Shown here: positions 12,001 through 18,107 of the stretch, piece after piece
Numbering within the stretch: the first letter of the stretch is position 1
How the letters are laid out: every line of letters starts with the position of its first letter
Assembly (NCBI GenBank): GCA_016179685.1
Contig: JACPCR010000104.1
Span: 1-64,000, forward strand
DNA from: Planctomycetota bacterium
Lineage (GTDB): Bacteria > Planctomycetota > PUPC01 > JACPCR01
Direction: 5' to 3'
DNA length: 64,000 nt
Notes under the pieces: generated by a model
What the model was told of the DNA's origin: nothing
Seen by the model: only the letters and a program-made list of their open reading frames with translations
Databases searched by the model: none
Translations under genes and position numbers: made by a program

Positions 12001-12810
12001 GGCGCCTTCACGGAGCGCGTTGGCTTGAATGCGGCCCTCGTGGCGCGCCGCCTTGGCGTAGAAGCCCACCCGGCCCGCGTCCGCCAGGATGTCGCCGCTG
12101 TTCACCGCCTCGCCTTCCTCCGCGCCCGGCACGAGCATCTGGAAGGCGATGTGTCCGTCCGGATTTTCCGTCAAGTAGACCTCGCTGCCGGCGGCCAGGT
12201 TGATCTCGCCGCCGGGCGACTCGAGGAGTCCCTCGTTCGTCACGTTCGGGGCGATGAGGTGTATGAAGCCGCCCGGATCGGACACGATGGCGCCGAGGTT
12301 GCGGACCGCGCCTTCGGAGCCCGTGCCCTGGAAGTGGTAGGCGCCGGCGAGGAAGTCCTCGTTCGACAGGTTCAAGGTCGAAGCGATGAGGCCGTGCACG
12401 TTCACCTGCGCGCCCGCGCCGAACAGGATGCCGTGCGGGTTGATGAGAATGATGTTGCCATTCGCGCCCAGGGCGCCGTAAATCTCGGACAGGTTCGACC
12501 CGATGACGCGGTTCAAGGCGATCGAGTTCAGGCCCGGCTGATTGAAGCGCACGAACTCGCTGGCGCTGATGGAGAAGCCCTGCCAGTTGATGATGGCGCG
12601 CTCGCCGGCTTGCTGGATGGTGAGACCGCCCGCGCTCGGGTTGAACGTGACGGGCCCGTGGACGACCTCGGGCCCGGTCGGCAGGGCGAAGAGCGGGGCG
12701 GGCGTCGTGCCGGTGATCGTAGCGGCGACCAGCAGCCAGGTGAGGACGATCCTCCCGGCTTCACGAAGCTGGGCGCCACGGTTGGCGGTCTGGTTGTTAG
12801 CGTGCGTCAT
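1..12810 (-). CDS. Giant filamentous-haemagglutinin-like secreted adhesin (TpsA family), 3' end outside window
   Basis: At least 4,270 residues are encoded in one uninterrupted minus-strand frame that is still open at base 1. The ATG at 12808-12810 is followed by a charged stretch and a hydrophobic segment (IVLTWLLVAATITG) ending LFA, which suggests signal peptidase cleavage near residue 43. Residues ~45-160 form a two-partner-secretion haemagglutination domain: an IINWQGFSI strand, VRFNQPG, SIALNRVIG and NPHGILFG, the last matching the family NPNGI turn. The rest is Gly/Ala/Thr/Asp-rich, low in aromatic and cysteine residues, with 'DITxxG', 'GNVxI' and 'NADxDADGAG' strands recurring, as expected of a right-handed beta-helix. 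TpsA proteins are exported by an outer-membrane TpsB pore. No TpsB gene is present here, so it may lie beyond the left edge. The class is secure; the ligand is unknown. Confidence 0.9.
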   Translation of the reverse strand, partial: MTHANNQTANRGAQLREAGRIVLTWLLVAATITGTTPAPLFALPTGPEVVHGPVTFNPSAGGLTIQQAGERAIINWQGFSISASEFVRFNQPGLNSIALNRVIGSNLSEIYGALGANGNIILINPHGILFGAGAQVNVHGLIASTLNLSNEDFLAGAYHFQGTGSEGAVRNLGAIVSDPGGFIHLIAPNVTNEGLLESPGGEINLAAGSEVYLTENPDGHIAFQMLVPGAEEGEAVNSGDILADAGRVGFYAKAARHEGRIQANALREGAYGQVEIVASENAEIAEGAQIAASGGQVSVQAGGEASAKPGALIEVSKDDLIAQAGTISFSGNGATVAGTLAARGGSGRIRVDGTDGIAAVTGALDASARGIHAPGGDIQVLGNRVGLFDQASVDASGDAGGGQVNIGGSFQGKGPLPGASRTFIGPDASVKADALVNGDGGIVIAWADDITRFYGNISAGGGPQGGTGGFIEVSGKESLLFRGDVNLLAPVGGGGTLLLDPATITISTAADANTLGFTAGVDNQEAFADDAGMASTFDVDNPGGSFIGVGDGATIELQATGDITLSSAWAVAASTGNVNVNVTLTSNANVAINAALTLSGAGILTLTADADASGAGMVSSAAAGDITTAAGNIVISTADAPTFSGTITTGGGALSVTNTDVGGGSLTFADAIATAGGNVTINAQDGVTFSVAASDVTTGGGLFTVNADVDADGAGTYSQSVAGSAVSTGAGNVSITADDITLTGTLTTTTGSVTILSSTVQTIGLGVAGGMTISGAELQQITTGVGSTGLTIGNATNTTLTVQGITAANSNNISGTVTLVSTSGATGDITFSVGASTFNALTATASDAIAVNIGLLTDTGALILTADSDASGTGLFSSAAAGDINTTAAGALGDVTISGADAMTIAGQILTTGGDVTVTNTDAAGGSMTFSSALSPAISTAGGILTIDSPDGITFSVATADITTGAGSVTINADSDADAVGALSSGGTDVGITTAGATGDVSLTSADAMAWSGTITTTGGDVTITNADAGGGTITLSAVVSPAITTAGGNVVINSTDGISLSLATSDVTTGGGTYTVNADTDADAAGTYSQAAVGTTVTAGGGAVAINAQTVSLTGPITSLGAAGGITITADDLATFGGSGDLTTSAGGNISVTAGIAVVTGDIIMAAGTVFDSGTGTLTLITADDVALAQVTTTNATAAAVSITAGNGTVTGGITDANGATTNIIANAAGAVTTLVADTGIGTAAASLETQVDQISLSNSTSGDIVIDEEDAGGSLQINAATNAGGGDILIQTLGGAGGDPLIINSDITAAGATADIVLTTNSAGDDIDVVTATRTLTAGNDITLTAAGVGTIDLAASLVLNAGSDITLDTVDDNAAVGTNSLTANAGTAAAGNFSVLAIGATAEVLNVTVDVGGNGTATFSSTIDMDGALIVQNATGVTFTDDIGNTDDPTSITVSTGITGDIDFLAAANNVDSLGAITLENAANNINIANAAMNISGGIGGAGVTQIGTAGGVIFLNGGGGTVIIDSATAGGGTGITLGDVQDIASNTALRVTTTAASDVLIANLGNAANELDFVEIISGDDITTTGTIDVVGANASTNGILLSETGAGVITLGGALTSAEPAADPGIIAIDTNQATLTLGVNLSATGVGANIDVGTTSGNAQISLNPTTLTVNAAAVLTSTDGEINLTAATNFNLLTTARLVTVDTDASADHDVILTLTGGGGAVTLNSNNGVEIIAIDQFEITATTAAANVVIGNGDASPMNINAFAVDIRASGTYASNSDTVITATPVIVRTTGDISEGGTVSDAGSFAGDIPPDENYGIAYLSAGSVTFTATANIDTTGVNGNIILTGDANLTNIGLAANDGTGDVNVAAGANINAQNAASAIWIAGINVDVDGTIDADGSNSMNRSGAPVNAPVTEPFGIVILTEKDLTGAATGVIDSAAGDIVIITDFDFSILNADNDVSGTVDDVQFGTPDANVAGDGDFLYTGTITGGGGACINVTGATITISADVSTSGCVEIESTVGALLVTAGADIEADANDAVTALAIRLQAETDLDIDAGSSLDADQLGNGIDGAENIGLGANDAGAAAGNDILLDGNVGTNDAAASIRANNVFVGDEVGEPDIDRPNNIIQSAGFIFASGNASLLADTNITQSGTGSIGAPALEVGGTVDIRDTSGVDHPNVISLSGDAAGANPGGILATGNIRIQADTSITFGTGANENIDLVTTAGGAADVILDAPAIDQVSTASLLDSDDDVLIGQNAVGATLDVSGGITADDLITIDTTGAITIDNAAVVQTTDAALTGAIDIASSGGAITLDNTAQINANIADPTADLTLRADSMTLISNNATEIQAGGDADIRTDNGSITIGTAAISTDITAAGFVLLDAAAPAAGVGNVTMVDGGVSTLTSTGASVSVRADGAVTVEQISAQTFIDVAAEGDVNVEDDLTATTREIYIRADAGDGSGGAANSAGDVNVNDANTRILADDASNGYIWIAGHNVTIGAIGQQSDATPGGIRADGERSAGDQVPGIAYGVALLAQNNVSYNGEVRAQNGTIFLYADAPLSLLPGSHRRAGAALPELAQVSNAGVAADGAGAITALASGSLVAEDLDVVINSPAAQTYNGVTSAGRSVRIFSEKGITLNAGAGFDARDGHIIAFADSPTDSDGNAWAVVVAGDGAFTMNPGSALVANRSSLQEGYVMVFGISTTLDDVEAHGITDASREFTADTEAGIGISIRLNDRGADNPLNVSVTGDLVSTLIGADIFFDLADTGGAATFGDFTQSSAQAISSNGTIRLDNTTPGQLNDVLLQGDVTTAESMSITTFTDAADFGSIAFTGIGAFNVGGSLSLTTPADDGTITQSAGDVATSTGNIIYIAGAITLSGGTTEANSGFIQMQAIDPDANEANITTNALTADTNSGGAAIVVDSAVELNVLAGSTGTITVGGAINTDSTTPGNLRHVAIDPTNVVIDAPITATGNISASATNNITVNANLTTTGSSSDIWLRADDDGANQAALGAASGADGTGTLAMGAGTVLNAVDGEVVLSGESVTLFDVLAGGDAGTENVEITADVNADGGGLLTLNGLLRGRNNGGVDGVDVIANAGSVNVNADPNNLLGNIDIDGTGGLVLRSNLQAAGTINVQQAVTLEADSRVSGDLTGAGGAVTFQAIINSNAAGTNRLTISTGAGIVTLNGAVGGGTALEAVTIATTGAVEIDADIITTTGGIDLSGATNVDLGTGAGAVTLQSSSGNILLTGGAVDADTAAGDILVINTTAGGNVSLGATGQNERFDSIDINLTGGGTLTLLGSIATDSAAGVSLTGAPNIEIGGNVTIDTDGAVEGALDLDGGNISGAGRTLTLDAGTTGDISLGTPTGSATLGTLTVSEADDFNLEGSLTVSNALSFAAIDDLVLTGAADTVTIHTNNTNFTMGANAILDTADSTLVVNTGTGTVVLDNVGAGGAEVASLTLTGTGAVTLNDSVFANNFIAQNRASITNAAAALTIDVDGGASGDLDFTGSAFALGAGVTTVTLVGDANNKIILGSVSDAGADSTLDINNAGSLSLSGNVGAAAARLGTFAVDGQTGTTTIDNPNLGVFTAGTDVNFAASPIQGSSQGGQSLTLDVGAGNILLDFVGSTTRLGVLTLTATGNITLDQNITAEGFTTTTTGDINLAATITVNTSAGRNGFALAAGTDINATGAGVEGLTINAGIGNVALNTVGAGTALGAFTVISSGTTTLNGAINTQDAAINFTGATDVDLAAGSGTFNSVSAGAGANILLNGDALDGGQVLAITAGTGAVTLGPIGQNTAVTSVTVVSAGAGLDLAGNVTSSGVQDYDAIADVDLTADVTLRTTNSAVDLDGGAVDGPFALTVRAGTGAVNLDGVGQAVALTGLDVNGGAITANDSISVTGNGSLKLISTGAANDLSIAAGATDATLSAVNGDVVLAAGRDILFGDAGNANTAAIAVTGLGSVQIDAGRDFIMNTDAATGIGTLAAPAGGEINIDAADDATIAGLGLVANGSVAVAAVDNVDLDDSSAATPTRIRSNGGHAIVRADSDGDGTGTFTQDLDTELFGFLGVSVSGGSVSVGPITSDEDLHITSTGSVTIAAAATASGDIHITAGDALAVNAAVSTPSGEVFLTANNDAADDADAADDLTIAANVSGTGVTFLVNDAGADDGEDILLNFDLSNGVPSGSYTFRTDNTGQDVVLGAARTMTTDGGGVRIEAAVTETAASSLTIAAGIGDVLLSAVTVTASGGNGLIVTSTGV

Positions 12811-12865
12811 GGTTCAGCACTCGGAAAGAAAAGAGCGGGAAGCGGGCGGAAGAAGAAGAAGCGGG

Positions 12866-12888
12866 GCGGTCGCGCAGCGACCGCACTA
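12866..12888 (-). repeat. REP-type hairpin (GTAG on minus strand)
   Basis: Read on the minus strand this is GTAG, TG, then an 8-bp perfect stem GCGGTCGC/GCGACCGC around a 3-base loop. The stem is identical to the Q hairpin amplified at 27.9-28.3 kb, so it is a single copy of the same element. Confidence 0.6.
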
Positions 12889-13365
12889 CGGCTACGGCGC
12901 ATGCAAAATGCGAAAACAGTTTGAGCCAGGGGCTTCGCTCCCCGTAGCAAAGCCGAATGCCGCTGGGGGAGTTCCCGCGGTTATCGAAATGTGGGGCCAT
13001 CAAACGTCCTTCGGCCCGCGTCCCGTGCCTCTCGATAGGGACAGAGGGGCAGAGCCTGGGTGGTCCCCTGACACCCCGCCAAGAGGGCCACCGTATTCCC
13101 AGAAAGACTTCAAGATTATAGTATTTAGAATTCAGATGTCCACTTTTTGCGACGGCAAGTTGCGAAGGAAATGGCCAGCCACGCCGTAATTTCTTAGCGA
13201 ACATCCCTCTGTCGTCCTTACAGGGCTTCATGGGGATACTCGTCTATCATCCCAAGGCGGCGCTTCGCTTGCCCTGGGCAATCTAATGTAATTTTTCAAT
13301 AAATTCGGGGAGACGGCCCCGCCCGATTTCGTAACCGATGATGATTCAGCGCTTCCCGGATTTTC

Positions 13366-13389
13366 GTAGCGAAGCGCGTCAGCACTTCG
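13366..13389 (+). repeat. REP-type hairpin
   Basis: GTAG is followed by the near-perfect stem CGAAGCGC/GCACTTCG with loop GTCA. This is the same architecture as the 17.3-17.6 kb cluster. Confidence 0.55.
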
Positions 13390-13458
13390 TCTGGCCCACC
13401 CCGAATTCCGTAGCGAAGCCCGTAACTTATCCCGTTGTGAGCGCTTCGGCCACCTTCG

Positions 13459-13499
13459 AACTTAAGAAGTTTTTTTCAAGTTTGGCGTCCCAAGCGCCT
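13459..13499 (+). repeat. AACTTAA hairpin repeat, copy 1 of 3
   Basis: An AT-rich hairpin (AACTTAAGAAG...CAAGTTTGG) is followed by CCAAGCGC. Matching copies lie at 38262-38298 and 46715-46752. This one abuts the 3' end of the minus-strand gene ending at 13498, so it could act as its terminator. Confidence 0.5.
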
Positions 13500-16400
13500 A
13501 CTGTTCCCCGTTCATTTCCATGCCGTCGTTGTCGTCCTCGTTCTCCTCCTCGTCCGGCTTGGGCGTTCCGGCCGGATCAGGTTTGTCCAGGGCAAGGAGG
13601 TCCTTGAAGTAGCGGTGGCTTTTCGAGCCATGGCGGGTCGCCCACTCCAGTCGTTCGTGGTCCCGGTTCAGCTCGTAGAGCTTGGCGAGGTGATACCAGT
13701 AATGGGTGGAGTAAGGGTTGAGCCGGACAAGTTTTTCGAAGGCCTGGATGGCCGGGTCCAGGTTTTGCATGGCCTTGCAAGTTTCGGCCAGTTCGAGGTA
13801 GAAAGGGAAATAGGTCTTGTAAAGGACGACCAAGTCTTCCAGCAATTTCAAAGCTGCCTGCGCGTCCCCGCAGAGGCGCGTGGCACGTGCGAAGGCGAGG
13901 TGCAGGATGACCTGGTCGGGCGCGAGCGTCCGCGCACACTCGTAGCTTTCCCGTGCCTCCTTCCATAGTTTGAGCTGTTCGGAGGCCTGGCCGGTCCAGA
14001 AGTGATATTGCCACTGATCGGGTTGGAGGCGGACGGCTTGGAGGAGTGCATCTTTAGCGCCCTCGACGTATCCACCCTTCAAGCCGGCCCAACCGACGTA
14101 GGCATAGGCTTCGGCGGCGTTGGGGCCGCCTGTTTGTGCGGCCTGGGACAGCAGCGACAGGGCGGGCCCGACCTTGGCTTGGACGAGGAAGCAGCGGGCG
14201 AGCCCGACCTGTGCGAGGGGATGGCCGGGCTGGAGTTCAAGCGCCTGCTCGAAGAATTTGGCTGCGATCCCGAGGTATTGAGCGTTGTTTCGGCCGAGGT
14301 AAGCGATTCCGGCGTCGGCCAGGGCGGCCGGTCTTTTCTCGGGCGGCAGGGTCTCGAGGATATGTTGCGGCAGAGAGGCGTTCCGATACCGAGCGAGTCC
14401 GGCGCTGATGATATTCGAGGCATCGATGCGATGGAGGGCGCGTCCGGCGTTGAATTCGAGGGGAAGGAGGTCGTCGGTATTGAGCGTTGCGCCGTCGACG
14501 TAATCCCTGAAATCGGATTCATCGAGGAGCAGGAAGGCGAAGAGGCCGGCGGCGCTGCGGATATCGAATCGGGACAGGAGGTCGCTCTGGACTTCAGGGG
14601 AGGCGTCGAGACGAGCCTGGATGGCCTGAAGGTCGTAAGAGAAGGGCTGCATCCCGGCGAGGATCAGGACGTCGGAGCGATGATGTTCCCAAAGGGTGAC
14701 GTGCGGGAACGCCCTGGCGACTGAGGCGAGGACCATGCGGAAGTCGTCCGGCGCGACGGCGAACTTGTGAAACCACTGGCAGAAGAGGCCGCCGGGCGCC
14801 AAGCGTTTGCGGGCAAGTTCATAAAACTCTGTGGTGAAAAGAGTTGAGACTCCGGTCTTCCAGGGATTCGAGGGCTGGCTGATGATGACGTCGTAAAGTT
14901 GCTGCTCGACGAGGAGGTGGTTTCGCCCGTCGTTGAGCACGATGCGGGCACGGGGATTCTGGTAGCTCTTGCGGTTGATGGCGTCGAACAGGGGCGCGGC
15001 ATCGAGGACCGCGGGCTCGATCTCTGCGCAATCGACACGGGTGACGGGGTGTGCGAGGCAGGCGGCAAGGGTCGTGCCGCTTCCGAACCCGATGACGAGC
15101 GACCGGCTCGGCGCCGGGTGTAACAGGTGAGGCAGGTGTCCGAGGAGGAGCTGGGACCGCATGGCGGTCCGGCGGGTCGAGGCGTCGGCCACCCCGTTGG
15201 TGACGAGGAAGCGGTTCGCACCCGCCTGCATGACGGTGACCTGGCAATTCATGCCTTCGCGGTGCGAAAGGACCTCGCGGTTGCAGGCCGTGGAGAGGAT
15301 GTCCACCGTGGTTTTTCCCTGGGAGCGACGGGCCGACAGGTGAATTCCGCCGTTGACGAGTCGAGGGTCCCACCCGTAATGATCGACCCAGAAGGCGCCG
15401 GCGAGGAGCGCGGCGGCGATGGGGACGGGCCAGCGACTTGGGGCAGGGGAGGTGCGGCCTTCCGGGACTGAAACCGAAGGGGCGCGAAGAAGGAGGTCGG
15501 CCAGGACAACGAGGAGTCCGCATCCCCCGATGAGGAGGCCGGCGGTCTGGAGTGACCGGAAGATGCCGAAGGCGGGAGCGAGGACGAAGCCTGCGGCCAG
15601 GCAGCCGAGGACATTTCCCAGGGTATTCGAGAAGTAAAGGAAGCCGAGGTCGTGGCCGGAGGTGCGGATTCGTGGGGTATAAAGTGCGGCGCCTACGGGG
15701 AAGAGCGCGCCGAGTCCGAAAGCGGCCGGGAGCATAGCGAGCCCATACAGCAGGGACTTGCTGGCCGCGTACCAGCTTGCGTTGCCAGAGACCAAGGCGA
15801 AGAGCCGGACACTGACGATCCCGAAGTATTGAAGCAGGGGCAAGGTGACGAGGGTGGAAACGCCGACGAGGAGCATGAGCCAACCCCACCAGGCGGGCTG
15901 GACGGTTCGGCGGCGCAGCACGCGGGAGGCCGCAGCGCCTCCGAGGGCGAGGCCGAGCAAAAAAGTGGCGAGCATGACGGTGAGGGAATAAGTGGTGCCA
16001 CCGACCGTGCTTGTAAGTATTTGTGTCCATTGGACTTCAAGAATCATGGCCACGGCGCCGGCAATGCCCGACCCGATGGGAATCCACTGACGAGGAAAGT
16101 GGTCAGGCCAATCGGCCCGCCTAACCCCCTTTCCTTCTTGTTCCACCTCCTCTGATTCCGGGGCGCTGGGCGGTAGTGCCATGCGAAAAGAGAACTTCCA
16201 GGCGAGGAGTCCAATACCACAGTTCAGGACTACGGCGATAGCAAGCGTATGACGCATTCCGAAGGCTGGCAGCAGGTAGAATCCACACAACAGGTTTCCA
16301 GCGACTGCTCCGGCAGTATTCAGTCCGTAGAGCCATGCGGTCTGTCGTCCCGCGTCCTGTCGTCGAGTGACGTAATGCCGTACCAAGATGGGGAGTGTTG

Positions 16401-16887
16401 CCCCCATGGCCAGGGTAGGGATGAGGATGACGGCGAAGGCCAGGAAAAAGCGAGCAAGGTCCAAAGTATTTCTAAATAAGTAGATATGATGTGGGAGTGA
16501 GACGTAGGCGCCTTGGATGGCTTCGTACAGGGAGAAAGTCAGGGCGGCATAGGCCCCGATGGCCAGCTCGAGAAGGCCATAGGCGCGTAGAAGATTCGAC
16601 CAGCGGTCCGCGTACCTTCCAAGAATCAGGCTGCCGAGTCCCAGGCCGGCCATGTAAGCGGCAAGGACAACGGACATGGCGTGAGTGGTATTTCCGAAGA
16701 CCAGGCCGAAGAGGCGAAGCCAGACCTGCTCGTAGATGAGGGCGGTGAGACCCGAGATGAGGAAGAAGGCGTAGCCCCAGCGAGCGGATGGCCGCACGAC
16801 GGAGGTAAGAGCCTGCACGACCATTGCGGCCGTTGAGGGCTTGGCTTCTGGATCTGGATCGGTCTTCTTGTAATGGCTGACAGGCAT
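13498..16887 (-). CDS. Fused MFS-like transporter / spermidine-synthase-like protein with C-terminal TPRs
   Basis: The product has 1,129 residues. Residues ~35-500 contain many hydrophobic helices typical of the membrane half of 'fused MFS/spermidine synthase' proteins. Residues ~580-730 form a Rossmann methyltransferase-like domain with VIGFGSGTT, the acidic strand end AEIEPAV, NDGRNHL and SQPSNPW. Residues ~850-1090 hold repeated tetratricopeptide helices (for example GHPLAQVGLARCFLVQAK and LAPDQVILHLAFARA). The C-terminus is strongly acidic (DEEENEDDND). Proteins of this architecture are common in environmental bacteria, but their substrate is unknown; polyamine synthesis should not be assumed. 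The ATG at 16885-16887 gives a short polar leader before the first helix. It has no co-directional partner and is flanked by repeat-rich spacers. Confidence 0.85.
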   Translation of the reverse strand: MPVSHYKKTDPDPEAKPSTAAMVVQALTSVVRPSARWGYAFFLISGLTALIYEQVWLRLFGLVFGNTTHAMSVVLAAYMAGLGLGSLILGRYADRWSNLLRAYGLLELAIGAYAALTFSLYEAIQGAYVSLPHHIYLFRNTLDLARFFLAFAVILIPTLAMGATLPILVRHYVTRRQDAGRQTAWLYGLNTAGAVAGNLLCGFYLLPAFGMRHTLAIAVVLNCGIGLLAWKFSFRMALPPSAPESEEVEQEGKGVRRADWPDHFPRQWIPIGSGIAGAVAMILEVQWTQILTSTVGGTTYSLTVMLATFLLGLALGGAAASRVLRRRTVQPAWWGWLMLLVGVSTLVTLPLLQYFGIVSVRLFALVSGNASWYAASKSLLYGLAMLPAAFGLGALFPVGAALYTPRIRTSGHDLGFLYFSNTLGNVLGCLAAGFVLAPAFGIFRSLQTAGLLIGGCGLLVVLADLLLRAPSVSVPEGRTSPAPSRWPVPIAAALLAGAFWVDHYGWDPRLVNGGIHLSARRSQGKTTVDILSTACNREVLSHREGMNCQVTVMQAGANRFLVTNGVADASTRRTAMRSQLLLGHLPHLLHPAPSRSLVIGFGSGTTLAACLAHPVTRVDCAEIEPAVLDAAPLFDAINRKSYQNPRARIVLNDGRNHLLVEQQLYDVIISQPSNPWKTGVSTLFTTEFYELARKRLAPGGLFCQWFHKFAVAPDDFRMVLASVARAFPHVTLWEHHRSDVLILAGMQPFSYDLQAIQARLDASPEVQSDLLSRFDIRSAAGLFAFLLLDESDFRDYVDGATLNTDDLLPLEFNAGRALHRIDASNIISAGLARYRNASLPQHILETLPPEKRPAALADAGIAYLGRNNAQYLGIAAKFFEQALELQPGHPLAQVGLARCFLVQAKVGPALSLLSQAAQTGGPNAAEAYAYVGWAGLKGGYVEGAKDALLQAVRLQPDQWQYHFWTGQASEQLKLWKEARESYECARTLAPDQVILHLAFARATRLCGDAQAALKLLEDLVVLYKTYFPFYLELAETCKAMQNLDPAIQAFEKLVRLNPYSTHYWYHLAKLYELNRDHERLEWATRHGSKSHRYFKDLLALDKPDPAGTPKPDEEENEDDNDGMEMNGEQ

Positions 16888-17320
16888 TGGAATTTAAATT
16901 CTATAATACTTGAGCGCGGCCGACGACTGCAACTTATCCCGTTGGGAGTGGATTTTACGAAGCTCGCGGACTCGCTCCGTTGTGACAGAGAGAAACAAGG
17001 GTCTGGGTGGCCGAGGTAGAGATTTACTTGTGAAAGTTTGCGCGTCGCGCGGTGGCGCTGCTCGGACAACGGCTAAAGCCGTCACTCCAACTTGGGTTGA
17101 GGCTTTCTTTTTAAGTGGTTGTAAACAAATGTGTTATTCGCTTGTTTCTCAGGAGGGCGACGGATACACGGTCCTCAGTCCTGAGTCTTGAGCACGGAGT
17201 GACCAGGGGACAATGGACCATAGACCATGGACAAGGGACAAGGGACGATGGCCTGACACCTGACACCTGACACAAGGAGTGGACGTAGCCGAAGCCGCGT
17301 GAGCGCGTCCCGCGTTGCTC

Positions 17321-17402
17321 GTAGCCGAAGCGTGCCAACGCTTCCTGGGAGTACGCGGTTCCCGACGGGGAACGAAGACGAAGCGCTCACGCGCTTCCCT
17401 AC
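17321..17402. repeat. REPIN-like inverted REP pair (82 bp)
   Basis: It starts with GTAG and hairpin CGAAGCGT/ACGCTTCC (loop GCCA). It ends with hairpin GAAGCGC/GCGCTTC (loop TCAC) and CTAC, so two REPs face each other across a short spacer. A further GTAGCCGAAGC start lies at 17285. Confidence 0.6.
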
Positions 17403-17478
17403 GTGGCGGAACGCGTCAGCGTTCCGTCCGAGAGAGGTGACGTGAGGGACCACACGAAGCCCTCACGCGCTTCCCTAC
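17403..17478. repeat. 76-bp REPIN, copy A
   Basis: GTGG, hairpin CGGAACGC/GCGTTCCG (loop GTCA), a conserved spacer containing GTGACGTGAGGG, then a hairpin ending in GCGCTTCC and CTAC. It is directly followed by copy B; the family has four 76-bp members in the window. Confidence 0.75.
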
Positions 17479-17554
17479 GTGGCGGAACGCGCCAGCGTTC
17501 CGTCCGAAAAAGGTGACGTGAGGGGCCACACGAAGCGCTCACGCGCTTCCCTAC
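17479..17554. repeat. 76-bp REPIN, copy B
   Basis: It is in direct tandem with copy A and has the same length, both hairpins and the same spacer; differences from copy A are scattered single bases, several of them in the spacer. Confidence 0.75.
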
Positions 17555-17576
17555 GAGGGCCCTGAAGCGACGGGGG

Positions 17577-17604
17577 GTGTAGCCGAAGTGCGTCAGCGCT
17601 TCGG
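17577..17604 (+). repeat. Single REP hairpin
   Basis: GTAG is followed by CCGAAGTGC/GCGCTTCGG, a stem with one mismatch around loop GTCA. Confidence 0.5.
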
Positions 17605-17757
17605 GTTGGGCCCGCGGGCCGACGCCCAAAGGCCGCCGGCTACTCACGGGAGCGCGTCGGGGAGAATCGCGACCCTCCCGACGCCCGGAGTTGATCCCGT
17701 TGGGAGGCGTCGGCACCGCGGGGCCGGGAGATGGGCGCGGCGGAGATGTTTTAGATA

Positions 17758-17830
17758 GGTGTCAGGTGTCAGATGATTCCTGACACCCGACACCTCACAC
17801 CTTTCCGAGCCTCGTTGGATTGACAATCCT
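17758..17830 (-). repeat. Composite TGACACC repeat, inverted copy
   Basis: Read on the minus strand it matches the 17890-17992 and 22871-22965 copies: an AACGAGGCTCGGAAAGG segment followed by GTGTC heptamers and their inverted arm. With the next copy it frames about 60 bases. Confidence 0.55.
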
Positions 17831-17889
17831 GGCGAGCGCTTTCAGAATAATCGAGGTGGGACGAACGAGCGGCTCGACCAAGCGCCAAT

Positions 17890-17992
17890 CCCATTCCGCC
17901 GCAAGGCGGGTGATACCCGCAACCCAACAAGGCTCGAAAAGGTGTCAGGTGTCAGAATCAACTGACACCCGACATCTGACACCTGGTCAACA
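17890..17992 (+). repeat. Composite TGACACC repeat, direct copy
   Basis: The hairpin GCGGGT-GAT-ACCCGC is followed by AACCCAACAAGGCTCGAAAA, then GGTGTCAGGTGTCAG and an inverted heptamer arm. It faces the 17758-17830 copy. Confidence 0.6.
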
Positions 17993-18107
17993 TTTCCGCA
18001 CGGCGCGGAAATGTTACAGGCTTAGACTCGAACTGGCCGTCCGGCCTCCATTGGAGGGCGTGGCCAGCGGATTCCTGATCTTTTGGCTTTTCAGGCAGGA
18101 GGTCTCG

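Larger units (their letters stand above)
12811..13497. other. Repeat-bearing spacer upstream of the adhesin gene
   Basis: This 687-base gap holds no convincing gene. It contains REP-type hairpins at 12866-12888 and 13366-13389, a second GTAG start at 13410, and an AACTTAAGAAG-type hairpin repeat at 13459-13499. The stretch around 13100-13340 is less GC-rich and is the likeliest place for the adhesin promoter, but no clear -35/-10 pair was identified. Confidence 0.6.
16888..18107. other. 1.2-kb repeat-dense spacer between divergent genes
   Basis: No gene is supported. In order it contains a copy of the TTGTGACAGAGAG repeat (16957-16998), short ATGGACCATGGAC words (~17210-17240), TGACACC heptamers (17245-17275), a run of REP/REPIN elements (17285-17610) and two oppositely oriented composite heptamer repeats (17758-17830 and 17890-17992). 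The Shine-Dalgarno sequence of the glucosidase lies at its right end. Confidence 0.7.

Noticed and set aside
14002-14724. Plus-strand 240-codon frame
   Set aside because: Entirely antisense to the MFS/spermidine-synthase fusion and without recognisable motifs.
17820-18107. N-terminal extension of the glucosidase
   Set aside because: The extra 96 codons are translated repeat DNA; the ATG at 18108 has a near-ideal AGGAGG.
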